Shown here: in pieces, positions 1 to 13,182 of the stretch
How the letters are laid out: the number at the start of each line of letters is the position of its first letter
How positions within the stretch are numbered: the stretch's first letter is position 1
Assembly: GCA_013399855.1 (NCBI GenBank)
Contig: VXAY01005276.1
Span: 643,137-707,136, forward strand
Direction: 5' to 3'
DNA from: Oxyruncus cristatus
Lineage: Eukaryota; Chordata; Aves; Passeriformes; Cotingidae
Length of the DNA stretch: 64,000 bases
The notes under the pieces: model-generated
Told to the model about the DNA's origin: nothing
Database searches by the model: none
Seen by the model: only the letters and a program-made list of their open reading frames with translations
Program-made: the position numbers and the translations under genes

Positions 1-3000
1 AGTGAATGCATTTCAGTTATTCAGGAATATAATGTCAGAGTCAAAAAATGTTCGGAGTAAATTTAGCTGTAGTGTAGGCTCCCCTGTCTAGAATGGTGAT
101 CCTAAAACTTTCCCAGGCCTCGGCTTTGGGACACCTGAGGTTGCAGTTCTTTTGTTCAGAAATGTGTTGCTATCCATGCAAAGTATTTGGGATTTAGCAT
201 TACCAAACACTGGGATGGGATGAACTCGATCGTAATATTCTAGTGATCCATGTAGTCAGCTGTGAGTGGAGAGCCTTTGAATCTCCACCTTGTCACTGGA
301 GATGTTTCTGTGTTTTGCCCAGTTCCTTAGTGCTTATCCAGCAACTATTTTACATAAATAAAGAAACAGTGGACAGTCTGAGCACAGTAATTTTCTCTTG
401 TGAGATGTCAACAATAGCTCAGGGTTACTTCACCTTGAGGCAGGACTTGAACCTGGGTGTGTTGGGTGAGAGCTGTAAAACTGTAATTGGAATGAGCACA
501 GTGTTTCCAACTTTTTTTATTTTTGGGGAAAAAAAAAAAAAAAGGCCTATAGCCCTTTTCTCTGATTTTTACTGAAAGGAAACCAGGAGTTCTTAGGAGA
601 TGGCAGTTCTTTGAAAGGGTGAGAGAAGAACCTCAGTATCCATCACCTCTTTACCCAATTTTCCTGAATCCCCTGTAATGTCAGGGAAGAAATTAGGCTT
701 CAAATCTGTATCGTGGAAAATTTCTAGTGGAAGTTTTTGTGGAAATCTTACAGAATTTTTCAAAGTAACAGTGATAGCAAGACCACAGCTTGCTAGAGAC
801 TGATGGTTACTCAGGTTCTATTCATCCTCCTAAATGATTGAAATTTGTCTTTTAGAAGAATATGAAGAATCCAGAAAAGCAGTTGAGATGATCATATAAA
901 ACATATTTTTGTTACTTTCTATGTATTTAGGAGTGATATTATATAAAGTAATTCAAAGGACAAATCCACCTAGCTTCTGTAAAGGTAAATGATATCACTT
1001 CAGCTGCCACAAATTCTTGAAGGATTTGATGAAACATAGAATAAAAGAGAATGGAGAGCTATAATAGACATTTGAAAGGTTTTTGCTGTGGAAACTCATA
1101 CAAAGTTATTAAGGAAAATTTGATCAACTAAGGCAGGGGAAAAGTTGAGCCAGGTAGGAAGAGATAGGAGACAAAAAGAGTCTTCTGACTGGGAAGGACT
1201 AGAAAGAAGTCAAATATTGGGGTTATTTGAGGCTTTGTACACCTACTGATGTACTACTATGTTATCTACCTAGAGTAATGGTGAAAAGCAGGGTGTCAAT
1301 ACATGGTAATGCCATAAATTTATATAAATTAGGTAATACTAGAAAAGATTACTAAGGGCTCCAGGAGAACGTAATAGAACTTAGTAATAAGATGTCAGAT
1401 TAAATTCAATTTAGATAAGTGCACGGGAATTAAAGTATAAATCACTTCAGCGTGTGCAGTTCTAAATTAGTCCTTAAGAAAAGTGCTTGGTACTATATTG
1501 TAATATTTGAAAAGCAGTATTTTGATTATGTAAGTAAAGACTATAGTAAAGAGTGCTATAAAGGCATAGACACTTTAAAATGGTATGGGCTGTATTCTTG
1601 CACTTTCTGATTATTGATCATCGGTTATAGTGACTCTATAAAGTGTTCCAGGCACATGAGGCTGTGCCAGATTCCAGTGGCTTGGTACAAACACACAAGT
1701 CCCATTCACAGTGGATGGCTTGGCAAGCTGGTACCTGGCCTGTAGATTTAAAAGTAAAGGTTCAGTTGTTAATGTAAATGTTTGTTCTTTTTTTTCCCCA
1801 GAAGAAAAAAAAAATTAACCCCCCAATAAAACTATACTCAGGTAATTTGGTTCATCCAAACCTCACTGTTCTGACACCAGAGCTGTGAAATTTGGGCAGG
1901 TCTCTCCTTTCAGATACGACTTGGCTCCTGTTCTTTCAGTTCTTGGCTCCTGAGTGGACAGAGGGCCATTTGACCTTTCAGTCTGTGGACTTCCACAGCT
2001 AGACAGAAAATACATCCCCTTGCTGTTAAAGCTTCAATTGCAGATAATTGTAATCTTTGAACCGGAAAAATAGGTCTGTTCTGAAAATGGTATTTATGGT
2101 TTCCTGTTAGGCAAACTAGATACAATAATAGGCTGTTCCCAGCTCCCCAGATCAGGGAAACTGAGACCCGGGTGGGGGATGTTGCAGTCACAGGCTGTGG
2201 GCAGCGTGGTGAGCAGACAGAGGGTTGTTCTCCTCACCCTACTGAGGCTGGCCCACAGGGCAAATCGGGCCCGGAGGGAAAGCATGAACGGAAACACTAA
2301 TTCAGCAATCTATTTATTTGGGAGTTATGTCAACAGGGAATTCACTGGTCAGGAAGCACAAATACTCCAGGGATCTGGGAGTGTAAGTGACATCTTTCCT
2401 TCCCTGGCTGAGTTTCGGTATGAAGGGGACTCCTGCTGCCGTTGGGTTCTGCAGAGCTGTGGGCGGAGTGGCAGCGTCTGTACATATCATTGCTGAGTTG
2501 TAATGAGCTGGGAACAGGCACTGAAGTGCTCCTGAACCCCTCTGAGCTTTGCTGTTCAAAACATGGGTGTTTGAATTTAGGTGCCTGTATTTTCTTAGTG
2601 CTGCTGGGGAACAGATTTCTGAGTTGCATTGGATCTAAGCAAGCTTGGGAGCCTATTTCTGTAAAGATGTGCAAGTTCCAAAATGTCAAGCTACATGAGC
2701 AGGGTGTTCCCTTACAAGTAAAGAGTAATACTTGTAAGCATCATTTTTCACTTTCCAGAATGAAATGATGGCTGAATTCATATTCCTGAATACTTAAAAA
2801 TAGCAGCTCTAAACTAAAACCAAGACTGGGAAATCTCAGCCCACCTGATGGAAATCAGTATTTTTCAGCCTTGTTTAATCCTGCTGCTTTCCTGAAAGCA
2901 CTGGAACCTTTGGTGCAGAGGGTGAGAGCAAGATATCACCTGCCAGATTCAGAGACCTGTGTGTTATAATGAAAATTCTGATGAAAACTGCTCATTGTGG

Positions 3001-4470
3001 CTGCTCTCAAGTGTCTGCAGTAAGGCCATTTATGACAGACTAGTTGCAGATTTGACCATAGGGCTTTTCTGAATTCTCTACTAGTCTGTAGTGTAGTTGA
3101 CTGCATGTTGGATTTTTGCTGACACTGGTGTTTTCTCCATTGCTTTATCAATCCCTGCCCACTGGGTAGAAGTCTTGAAGGGGAATTCTGCTCTCTGCGA
3201 CTCTTCAGCAGTCTTTGGATCAGCCTTGTAGTTCTTATTCAGTGTGAAATATTCCCTTTCAGTATCCTTATACTTGGGCTCCAGTGAGATTGCTCACCTT
3301 GCCACCTGTTAATTCAAAAAATCCTGTATTTTAGAGAGAGGACATTGATCACTTTATTTCTGTGTTAATAATAACAACTGTCAAATTATCATGGATAAAG
3401 GATGTCTCTTTTTTTTTTTCATTGCTGTCAAGACAAGTATGCTTAGTCACTGCAGTTAATTTTGGCTATGCTTCCGGAGCCTCACAGTGAGTAATTTCAG
3501 CCTCTATTTTCGGTTGTCTCTGGAGAGACGAAAAAATTTGAAACAGTTTTTAAAGTAAGGTGTTGATGTCATCTTAAATGACATTGGTTGCCTTTTCACA
3601 TAATTCTGATGAAATCCTTCGCTTTTGTACTTTGTCTCACCAGTACAGCTAAATCTGTCATTCACTCCCAAATGATACATGCCCAGGTTGCTTTGCAGCA
3701 CAGGGGATTAATACAGACTGCTCACTCTTCCAGGCTTTAATACTATCGGGGGGGCGAAACAGTTTCCTCACTATCTGTTTCCAGAAGCGTTAAAATGTTT
3801 TACAATTTCAGTCCTTATACATTGTCTTTGATAACTCTGTTGTGAAACTATGGAAGCAATAAATCCTTTCTATCTTAATTGAAATCCTTTGATATCACTC
3901 TTTAGGACAGTCTGCACTTGGCAGTTATTTGCACATGTTCAGTAGGAAACGTATGTTCTTGTAGCTTCTAGTCTTTGTCCTTCAACACTCATGGCCCACA
4001 AATCCATCTTGTGTGGTCCCTGTCTGTGTCCTTTCTCTTTGCTACGTCATCTTGGATCCTTTTTAGTCTTTAGACTTTGTGGAAATAATTATTGTGCCTG
4101 TTCAAATCAGTTCAGTTCCTCTCCTTGCCAACTCTAGTGTGCAGTTCTAGCTCTGTGCAAATTAAACCAGCACTACTCCTGAAGGCCAAAGCCCTGGCCT
4201 AGCTGCTGTTCTGGCTGTGCAGTCCCGGCAGTGGATCAGTAAGGCTGGCCAGGGAGATGTTCTCCAAGGGGGCAGCAGAAGTACCCAGAGACTGGGAAAG
4301 TGCTGGTGCCAGTGGTTGCACCTTCATCTTTCCAACGTGCTGCTTCCACACTGTTGGTCCTCCACATCCACAGTCTCTGGCTGTGGGTCACAGTGGTGCA
4401 TCTTCTGCAGATTCAGAGCTTTTCTGTGGGGAAGTATTGCCAGTTCAAGAGGTCTAGAAAAAAAAATAGG

Positions 4471-4690
4471 TGTTTTTTTGTTTGTTGGTTTGGTTTTTTT
4501 GTGGTTTGGTTTGGGTTTTTTTCTGCCCCCCGCCAAGGATAACCTTGTGAGAGGTTTTTTAGATTTTAGAATTGTTCAACTTTTGCACCCAAAAAGGATT
4601 TGCAAAATGGCAACAGTTGCCTGAAATATGGGGCTTAAGAAGTTTGTGTTTGTTTGTGGGGGTTTCTGTTGTGTTTTTTTGTTTTGTTTT
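4471..4690 (+). repeat. T/G-rich low-complexity tract
   Basis: Runs of TTTG, TTGG and poly(T) fill 4471-4522 and 4644-4690, with ordinary sequence between. The apparent reading frames across them are low-complexity artefacts. Confidence 0.8.
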
Positions 4691-4980
4691 CTAATTAAGG
4701 TGGGGCTGCTGCATAAGATGTGGCATGTGCATGATATCCTGCTATATGGAGCCTTAATGACACTACAGTGTAGGCAGGGAAGGAATTTCTTTCCTTTTGC
4801 AGCCTCTTCCAGTTTGATTTTTAGGTAGCACAGAAATCTAGCTCTGTTCCTGACCAAAACAGTGTGTTGTACCAACATGCTCTATACAGTTATTGAATTT
4901 TGGATGTTGTATAAAACATAAACAGTATCTTTGCTATTCACATTCTGTTTTTTCTTTACTAGTATTTTTTCTTGTACAAG

Positions 4981-5020
4981 AACAAAACAAACAAACAAAC
5001 AACAAAACCCAACACAAAAA
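4981..5020 (+). repeat. (AAAC)n simple repeat
   Basis: AACAAAACAAACAAACAAAC and its continuation form a short tetranucleotide repeat. Confidence 0.9.
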
Positions 5021-5551
5021 CTCCACTAAAACATTGTAAGAAATAAAGTATAGTAAAGTAAGTACCCAGTAACTGGGATGGATATGACTGCACTGAGAAA
5101 AGGATGCCATGTCCCATTAGGGATTACCCTGTTTATATTGCTTTTAAGTCACTGAACATGTCCGTGGTGAAATATGGACTTATATTTACAGAATTCTGAA
5201 CAGTGTCTAACTGAGTTTCAGACTTATGTAGTTAATAAAAGAGCCAATTCTCTTCAGACAGCCCTGAATTCTTATTAAATGTATAAGTTTCATTTTAGGC
5301 AGCAGGTTTCTACATACTGGGAGCCTGAGGCTAAAGCAAAAAGAAAAGGGAACTTGTATGTGTTTGTAAGTATAGTGAGAAGGGAAAGCTCCTGTTTATG
5401 CTGCCAGGGCCTCAACTAATGTAGTTGTGAGGTGGGTCTTTTCCCCTTTTAGAAGGGCAGGTAAGAAATACAACTTAAAGAGAAAGTCTTTTTCTTTCTT
5501 TTGCTCTCAAGGAGTTAATGTGCTTTTAATTAGGAAAAAGCACTGAAGGCA

Positions 5552-5576
5552 GGGGGCGGGTGAGGGAGGGAGTGGG
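5552..5576 (+). other. Putative G-quadruplex motif
   Basis: Five runs of three or more G (GGGGG C GGG TGA GGG A GGG AGT GGG) with loops of 1-3 bases satisfy the usual G-quadruplex pattern. Confidence 0.6.
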
Positions 5577-7600
5577 AATAAACTCTTGTTTCTTAATGAA
5601 AGATTTTTCTCTGTTGTGCACGAAGAGCAATAGAAGTTCTCCTGAGAATTTTCACTAGAATGAACGGCACTAGTTGTAGAGATGATGCTGTGAGGAATGA
5701 AAGAACAAGGTGTGAATTAACAAAGCCTTGCAATAGTACTTTGTAGTAAGTGCAGAAACTACTTGTTTCTTTCACAGTTTGAAAACTAAGGCAAAGAGAA
5801 GTCATACAGCTTGCATATAGCATCATTTTTGTGTTAGAGCAAGAGAGTGAATCCAAGTTGTTAATACTTAACAATATCTTCCATCCCACAGAGAAGACAG
5901 CTTTTTTATGCTTGAAGGTGGTAAAACCGTTGACATACTTATGATAAAGTCCACATGGTCCACACCGTCTTATTTCAAAAGTAGAACTGAGTGAAATGAA
6001 ATAATACAATAAAAGCTGCATTTTAAGCAGAGTGATCTTCACAGCCATGCCAAGTGTACTTGTAAAATGTACTAAAGTCAGATTTTTTTTAATTTCCACT
6101 CGATTTCGGTGTATCACTGAAAAAATACTCTCGTGCCTGAGTGGCTGCTGGGAGCTTTGCCATTCAACTGAGTTGCTTTCATTTCAGGCAAAGCAGCTCT
6201 CCCGAATTCTGCTTTGCTTTCTTTTGGCTATTGGAAGGCCAATAACTGCTCCCTCATGGAGGCAATCCCGGACAGCAGGAGGTAGGAGGGCATTTGGAAA
6301 TGGGTGTTTAAAAACTGTTCAGCCTACCCATGGGTGGTAGAAGTGACAGCAAATTTGACATCAAATAAGTAGGAAATACATAGGTATCTCTGGCACTTCT
6401 GTCTAAGGCTGGATGCTTGTAGGTGCTCAACACAACAGGAGTTCTTGAAGCAGCTGCTGCTGTGAATAAACACGTGTGAGAGTATTTATCTGGAATGCAA
6501 AGCTTAAAAAGCATTTTGGAACTATCTCACTGACATATGGTGCAACAGTTTAATGGGATGAGCAGAATCATTGTTCTGATGCAGACTTTACAGATAACAG
6601 GGCAGAATTAAAACTTTAGGAAAGGTGCAGAGCCTCATGGAGTGATTTACAGAGGAACTGGATGTGCTAGTCAGTCTAAAAAAAAAAACAGCCCACAAGT
6701 TAAAACAGTGGAACAGCTTTTCCTCAAAGTGAAATGATGAAGACAAACAGACGAATGTAGGAGGAATAAAACAAATTAGCTGTTAACAATCTCTTTGAAA
6801 GCACTTTTTAAAGAGAATAAAATTACTTTTTAGTGCTTTTTAGATTTTTCATCCTTTTTAAAGAAGAAATTAAAATGTCTCTTAGTTCTGTACGTATTAA
6901 AAATGCATTGCCCGATTTCGGGAGGACTTTCACATTGTGATAAGTGTTATGTCCAAATGATAACTGTCAGTTGTAAGACCATTTATCCTTCAGCCCTATT
7001 TCTAGCAAGTGCAACGAGATGGCTTCACTGCCGTCAGCTCTCACGACTTTGGCCTCCACTACAAATCCATTTCATGCAAAATTCTGGGGAGGAAATGGGC
7101 TTCATGCACGGAACAGAAAACTGAGAAATATGGGTCAGAGAGAGTGTTCCAGTTTGGTGGTTCTGTGTCAAAAACAGTCTGCAGTTTTTTTCTTTGTAAA
7201 CTTTACAATTTGAAAGCAGCATTTGTATTTGGACTCTGAAGCAAAAAAAGAGCACAGAATAAATAGTGCTGATATAAGATGCTTAATATGTCGGTTCACC
7301 TAATCAAATGATCCCATAATCTCTTCCAAATCCTAACAGAGGGTTTCTGACCTTATCTCCTCCCTATTTCTACAAAAACTGGTATTCTTTTTGATTCTGA
7401 GCTACAAACCTGATTTGCTGGGTGTTAAGCAACTGCAGCAAGCATGAAGTGTTTTAGGTCTGCCTTGCCATGAAGATGCTGCGTGCAGGATGCAAATTCA
7501 CAGGCATGGGAGTAAAATTAGTGATCTAGACTGTTGTTCTGAATAAATGTAGAACAAATGAAGTAACTACAGCTCAAGGCAGAATCAAGACTTCCCCAAA

Positions 7601-7632
7601 GTTCAGAATTGATAAGGTTCAGTATTGATAAG
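7601..7632 (+). repeat. 16 bp tandem duplication
   Basis: GTTCAGAATTGATAAG is followed directly by GTTCAGTATTGATAAG, a one-mismatch duplication. Confidence 0.85.
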
Positions 7633-10499
7633 GTTTCCCTTACTTCAGGTGTAGAAAGAGTACATTTTTAGTTTTAAAATAGAAAATGCTGCTACCGTAT
7701 ATTTCTTGAAACAAAGCATTCAGATTGAGTATTGGGCAGTAATCTGCTTTTTTGCTCTATCTCCTTATCTCACAAATTGATAATTACTTGCAAAGTTGCT
7801 GTCAAATCATTAAGGAGTGGAATATTTTTACCTACCTGTGCTGATAAAAGGGATAATCATTTTATTTTCTGGTTTCATCCATCTCAGGAGGTGTATAACT
7901 GCACAAACAGTTCTGTTGCTAGTCTACTGCGTGCTTACAAACCTTGAGCAGCTTAAAATTGCTTTTTTGACTTCTTCCTGTGTGGTTTTTTTTTGGGAGG
8001 GGGGGCTAATGCCTCTTATTCCAGTTTATTTTCAGTGCAGTGTAAGACCCCTCGCAGAATTATTTTAAAATTTAGGGTATTTTAGCCAGTTTCAGTCTCC
8101 AGGTCTCCTGACACTATTTAGGTGTCACTCTGAGGCTCGTGAGCAGGACACATCAATGGGCTTGCAGATCACTTTCCCAGGAATAGGGGAGGGTTGTCCC
8201 TCTACACCAGCCCCCAAACTGTTGTAAGCACTGTTAGAAAGCCACAAAAATCTGTAGAATTTCAAGCAGGATTTAATATGACTAATCATCATCCCACTGG
8301 ATTCAACTGACATTTTGGTAATGGCTTCAGTGCAGTAGAAATAAGCCTTTAAGAATAAAACATTTCCTATATTAAAAGGATACCCTTCGTGTTACTGCAG
8401 CAAACCCAACATGAGGAATGACTCTGTTGTGCACTGAAATTAGAGAGCATGTGACAGGCAAGGTAACAGCCCAGGGTTTCAGCATCAGCACAAGGATTTG
8501 CTGAATTCAATAAGCACAAAGAGATCTAATTCTGATGCTTTCTAACTTGGGCATACCTGACTTTACAAGTCAATAATACTTTTCAGGACACACTATGTGT
8601 ACATCATCTGGAATTGAAGAGGTGCCTTTGTCTGCTTAGGGGTGGTTCTTTTCACGAGACAGTGCAATAATATACACAGAGTGTCTGGACTTGTTAAATT
8701 GTATCCTTTCCCCTGAAAATTACAAATAATGTCTTGCCTATGCTTTGAAAATACTAATGCAACATTCCTCTGTGAAAACATAATTAACATGATGCTTGTT
8801 GACATCCAGATGTGACCTTTACTTTCTTTGAAAAACAGACCCCCAGCTTCAGGACTCTGATGTTGTGTGTCCTGCTTGTTAATGGAGGAGATCTTAGCCT
8901 GTTTCATCTTCTGAAATCCGAGTACTTGTATATAAATTTCAATCCATAAAATTGATGTAAGAATAACTTCTATTACAAGATTACAGCTAGTTACCTGTGT
9001 GCAGACTCATAATTTTTTTCATTATAATTTTATTGGTATCTTGTTCCTTATGACCCCTGGCTAAAATCTCTCATTCCACATCATTTTGTGGGGCCTTTTC
9101 AGGGCTGCTGGTTGCTCTGTCTCGAAGTTTTCTTTTTCATTTTGTTCAGTATTGTGTATTATCCTGAGATCTGTTCCCTACAGCAAATTGCTTTTTTAGC
9201 ATTTTGGTACACTAAATGGCAATAAAATGAGGTGAGTTTTCTCGTTGTATAAGAAAATAATGTCATTGATTTTTCTTTTTAATTGAAAAAACCATTTAAG
9301 TATGTTTTAAAGTTTTTTTTAGTCCTCTTGCCAGCGTGCGGTGTGTAGAAGCTAAAAGTATGTGACTCAGGAGAAAATGTGTTGATACTGATTTTGGAAA
9401 AAAATCCAGTTGTATTCATCCAGAGCCTGAGCTGAGGCCCAGGGGAGCAAACAGAACACTCTTCATCACACATGGGAGGAAATGTGCAGTTGATGTGAAT
9501 TTTCATAACTCACTTGACTTCAGCGAAGCGATGCTGATTTATAGGAGCTGAAGAGTTGGTTGGTTGGCTTTTTTTGCACAGTCCTGGTGTTTTCTTTGTT
9601 TACTTAAAAACCAGCTGTGTTTAATATTGGGCAGAACAGCATAATCATGTTCCCAGCCCTATATCCGAGTCCTCAGTGAAGTTCTGGATTTACATTAATC
9701 AAACTAAGATGAGTGTCTGGTTCAATATATGCACAATACTGAGAGGAATATCTATATCTTTGGTTTTCTTACTGCTTTGAGCCTCTTTCTTGGATCAAAG
9801 CTAGTTAAAAGCTGAGCTAACCAGATGGTTGGGGGGATTTCCCTGAGGAAGACTATCCTGGGGAGACACAGAACCAGAACAAGAGATTACTTGACTGGAG
9901 AGTTACTGAAAAGCCAGAGTGTTGCTGGGCACAGGTGATTGTACACTGGAAGGGGTTGGTATAATGTAGAGCATCCCTAAAGCTCTCCTTCAGTGCACCA
10001 GGTCTGAGATGGCTGTGGGAATAGTGGATAGCGGGGAGGGAATGAGTCCCCTCTTCTCCCAGCTGTATGGGGTGCATCTCAGCTTCAATGAAAAATTCAG
10101 TCTATGAATTATAATCTTTGCTTGAGAAGACTGAGTTTTATGTTTCCATTTGAGGAAGTACTGTTTTGTGTGCAAACCTTCTCAAGCAACAGGAGGGGAG
10201 TATTCTCCAGGGTGTGTTACTGCTGCTTCAAGTACGTGGGTTTACAATTCATTAAACTCTGCTATCTGGGATGACAACACTGGTTCATATAAAACCCAGT
10301 AACATACATTTACTAACGGCATGTTATAGCCATGTTAGAGTACAGCTCCATGAAATAGGTATCAGTTACTGTGCAATCTGCAAATTTAGCAAGTGCTGTG
10401 GAACAAAGAATGTCCTCTGAATGGTTTTGAAACAGGACGTTTCAAATTAGGAATATTTTTGGTTTTATAATATTCCTACGAGCATTTATAATATCACTT

Positions 10500-11013
10500 G
10501 AGAGCAGCCCTGGGGAAAAGGGGATGTTGATGGCCAAGGAGCTCTACATGACCTGTCAATGTGCACTGGCTGCTCAGAAAGCCAAAGCTGTCCTGGGCTG
10601 CATCAAGAGAAGTGGGACCAGCAGGTGGGGGAGGTGATTCTGCCCCTTTGCTCTGCTCTTGTGAGATGCCACCATCCCACCTGCTGGGCTGCATCCAGCT
10701 CTGGGGGGCCCCAGCATAAGAAGGATGTGAATGTGCTGGAATGAGTTGCAATATAGTGGTATGACAAGGGGTAGTAGCTTTAAACTGAAAGAGGGTAGAT
10801 TTAGATTAGATAGAAGGAAGAGATTCCTCACTGTGAGGGTGGTGAGGCTGACACAGGTTGCCCAAGGAAGCTGGGGATGCCTCATCCCTGGAAGTGTTCA
10901 GGGTCAGGCTGGATGGGGCTTGGAGTCACCTGTTCGTGACAGGGGGCTTAGGACTACATGACCTTTAATGGCCCTTCAACCCAAACCATTCTGTGATCCA
11001 AATATTCTATAAA
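10500..11013 (+). mobile_element. CR1 LINE fragment with internal deletion
   Basis: The stretch follows the 3' part of CR1: GAGAGCAGCCCTGGGG at the start, then GGCTGCATCCAGCTCTGG and AAGAAGGATGTGAATGTGCT. It then jumps to the later segment containing GAGATTCCTCACTGTGAGGG and GGAAGTGTTCAGGGTCAGGC. It ends with CCATTCTGTGATCC. The middle section between about 10740 and 10745 is deleted relative to the family. It is decayed and has no open reading frame of reverse transcriptase. Confidence 0.92.
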
Positions 11014-13110
11014 TACCAATAAAGAATAATACTCATAGTACTTTTTAATGGCTAAACTTACCCCTTAAATCTCGAAGTCACAGTGTCAGTTTAACCTGTG
11101 ATGACCCAAAAGTCTTGACTGCATCTACCCCTGACAGCACCTTGTTCTCCAGGGAACATCGTGGCAGCTGAAGTGTTTAAAGAGTTTGAGTGAGCAGTTG
11201 CCACGTGCCAAGGGCTGGCAGCAAACTTCCCAGTCAGGAGTCCAGCCCAGCCCAGCTGATGATGTATGTCATATTGTGGGATGATACAGGAAAACATATC
11301 AAATACAAATGTGACGTGTTTACAAGACTTTTTTCTCGCACCATTTGTATTGTTTAAAAATTGTGTCTCAGTTTAGAGGCCATCAGCCTGTACTTCTGGT
11401 GGAATCGGCACAGATGTGGCAGCCCTACCCTACGTACAATTAACACCAGCAGAAAGAACTGGGAGGTTTGTAATTGGAGCACAAGTAATTTATGAAAGCT
11501 CTATGAAGGTGTAATCCCTTGGGCTGCTGCAAATATCTAGAGACAATCTTGGCCAAGCGTCTTACTCGGCGGTGGAAGATCACCCTTAGAATAGGGATTA
11601 ATGTGCATTTGAATATTTATTCATATGGGGGGTTGATTTTTAGTTTCAGCACATATAATAGTTGCTCTCAGTCAAAACATCTGTCTTGATACTAAATGAG
11701 AGTGTTTCTGGTTGTTAAGAAAACAGTGTTATGAATTGTGAGGGTAGAATAATCGTCTCTCTAATACAGCATTGAGAAATTCCCTGCACGGAGAAAGACA
11801 GATTTACACTTCCTTTGTCTTATGTGGGTGTAAGAGATAATGGGAGTATAAATCTCACTAGGATAATAAAATGTATAATTTAGAGTCTCTGCATAAGATG
11901 AATGCCACACAGTTTTTTTCTTCTTTCTTTCTTTTTTTTTTTTTTTAGTTCATGGGATTAATATTTTCATAGGTTACAGTTTCCTTATCAATTAAAATAA
12001 TCAGCTGACCGTAATTACAGGATTTTGGATTTAAAAATCAAATAAATAAAATTCATGGGGTCGTTGCTTTTAGGAATAAAATTGTTCCTCAATAATTTTA
12101 GCATAGACTTTAAAACTCTGTTTTTATTCAGTTGCCATGACTTTTTATTAGGTATATTTTATGATAGTGTTAGTAGTTTAGGAGTTGATCCTTGTTAGAA
12201 ATATGATACCTTGTGATAATGAAGAAGTGGAAACACAAGAAGAAAAAGTAATATGGAAAAAAGGAATGTTTTTTGACATCAGTGTTAGCACTGGCCACCA
12301 ACATGCAATAAAAATACAGTGATTTTGTGAGATACTTTGCATTTTCAAGCCTATTACCAGGTGTTCATACTTCTAAAAATAAAAGCTATTGTGTCAGTGA
12401 ACTCTGTTCAGACAGACTGAACATCAGAAGGCTCTTAAAGCCCTTTGTTGCTGCTTTGTAAGAAATGTTGGAAGGCAGTGGAATTAAGGGGTTGGTTACT
12501 GAACTAAACCAGAGGTCCCTAGTCCTGGTTGTCCCAAGTGCTTTGGCATTTCACCTCATTTGCTGTGTTTTAGATTAAAAGGTGAAAGTAGGGGTTGTGG
12601 TGCAAAGCTGCTTGAGATCCCAAGTGATTTGGGAAAAATATAAATGTAACAGGACGCTGTTCCGTAATTTTGTTGCTAGGGGTTAGTGTTCAGCATTCTT
12701 GTTCTAATAAAACCTCTTCCTGTTCTTATTTATCTGCTCTGAAATATTGCTCCTCACTGCATGAGATTGCCCTCGGACGAGCGGTTCTAGTGATCATTTT
12801 GTCTTTTTAAACTCTGGATTGCTTATTGTCGAATTTCTTTGCAATTGGATCGGATCCATTTTCTTTCTGACAGATTGTGAACGGTTTCTCTTTGAGGTTA
12901 AACTTTCACAATCGATCTGCAATTATCCCTGTTCTGGAATTGGGGGTTCATTTTTTGAGTTGAAGACCGTTTCCTTTGTCAGGAAACCATTCAAGTATTT
13001 CCTCTTATCTGCTTTTTAACATGACTTTTGTGTGTTTATTTAAAAGACTCAAATGAAAGAAATGCTTCAGTATTCTCTGGAATTTGATGGGATTCAAACA
13101 TTTAACCGCA

Positions 13111-13182
13111 GTGATGGTCAAGGGTTGGACTTGATGATCTCAGAGGTCCTTTCCAACCCGTCTGATTCTATGAATCTATGAT
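13111..13182 (+). mobile_element. CR1 LINE 3' terminal fragment
   Basis: This short piece contains GGTTGGACTTGATGATCTCA and TCCTTTCCAACCCGTCTGAT, and ends ATTCTATGAATCTATGAT, the diagnostic CR1 3' terminus. It is a severely 5'-truncated copy of about 70 bp. Confidence 0.9.

Larger units (their letters stand above)
1..10499. other. Upstream intergenic, no gene recognised
   Basis: AT-rich DNA with many short chance reading frames but no frame resembling a known protein, no CR1 and no RNA gene. It contains the T/G-rich and AAAC simple repeats near 4.5-5.0 kb and the G-quadruplex motif at 5.55 kb. The longest frame, about 174 codons on the minus strand at 5593-6117, has no recognisable domain. 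Confidence 0.7.

Noticed and set aside
2094..2768. Cluster of overlapping short frames on both strands
   Set aside because: No likeness to any protein; the stretch has ordinary composition and no splice-consistent exon.
5593..6117. 174-codon minus-strand frame
   Set aside because: Longest frame of the upstream region, but no domain, no codon bias I can see and no splice context; AT-rich chance frame.
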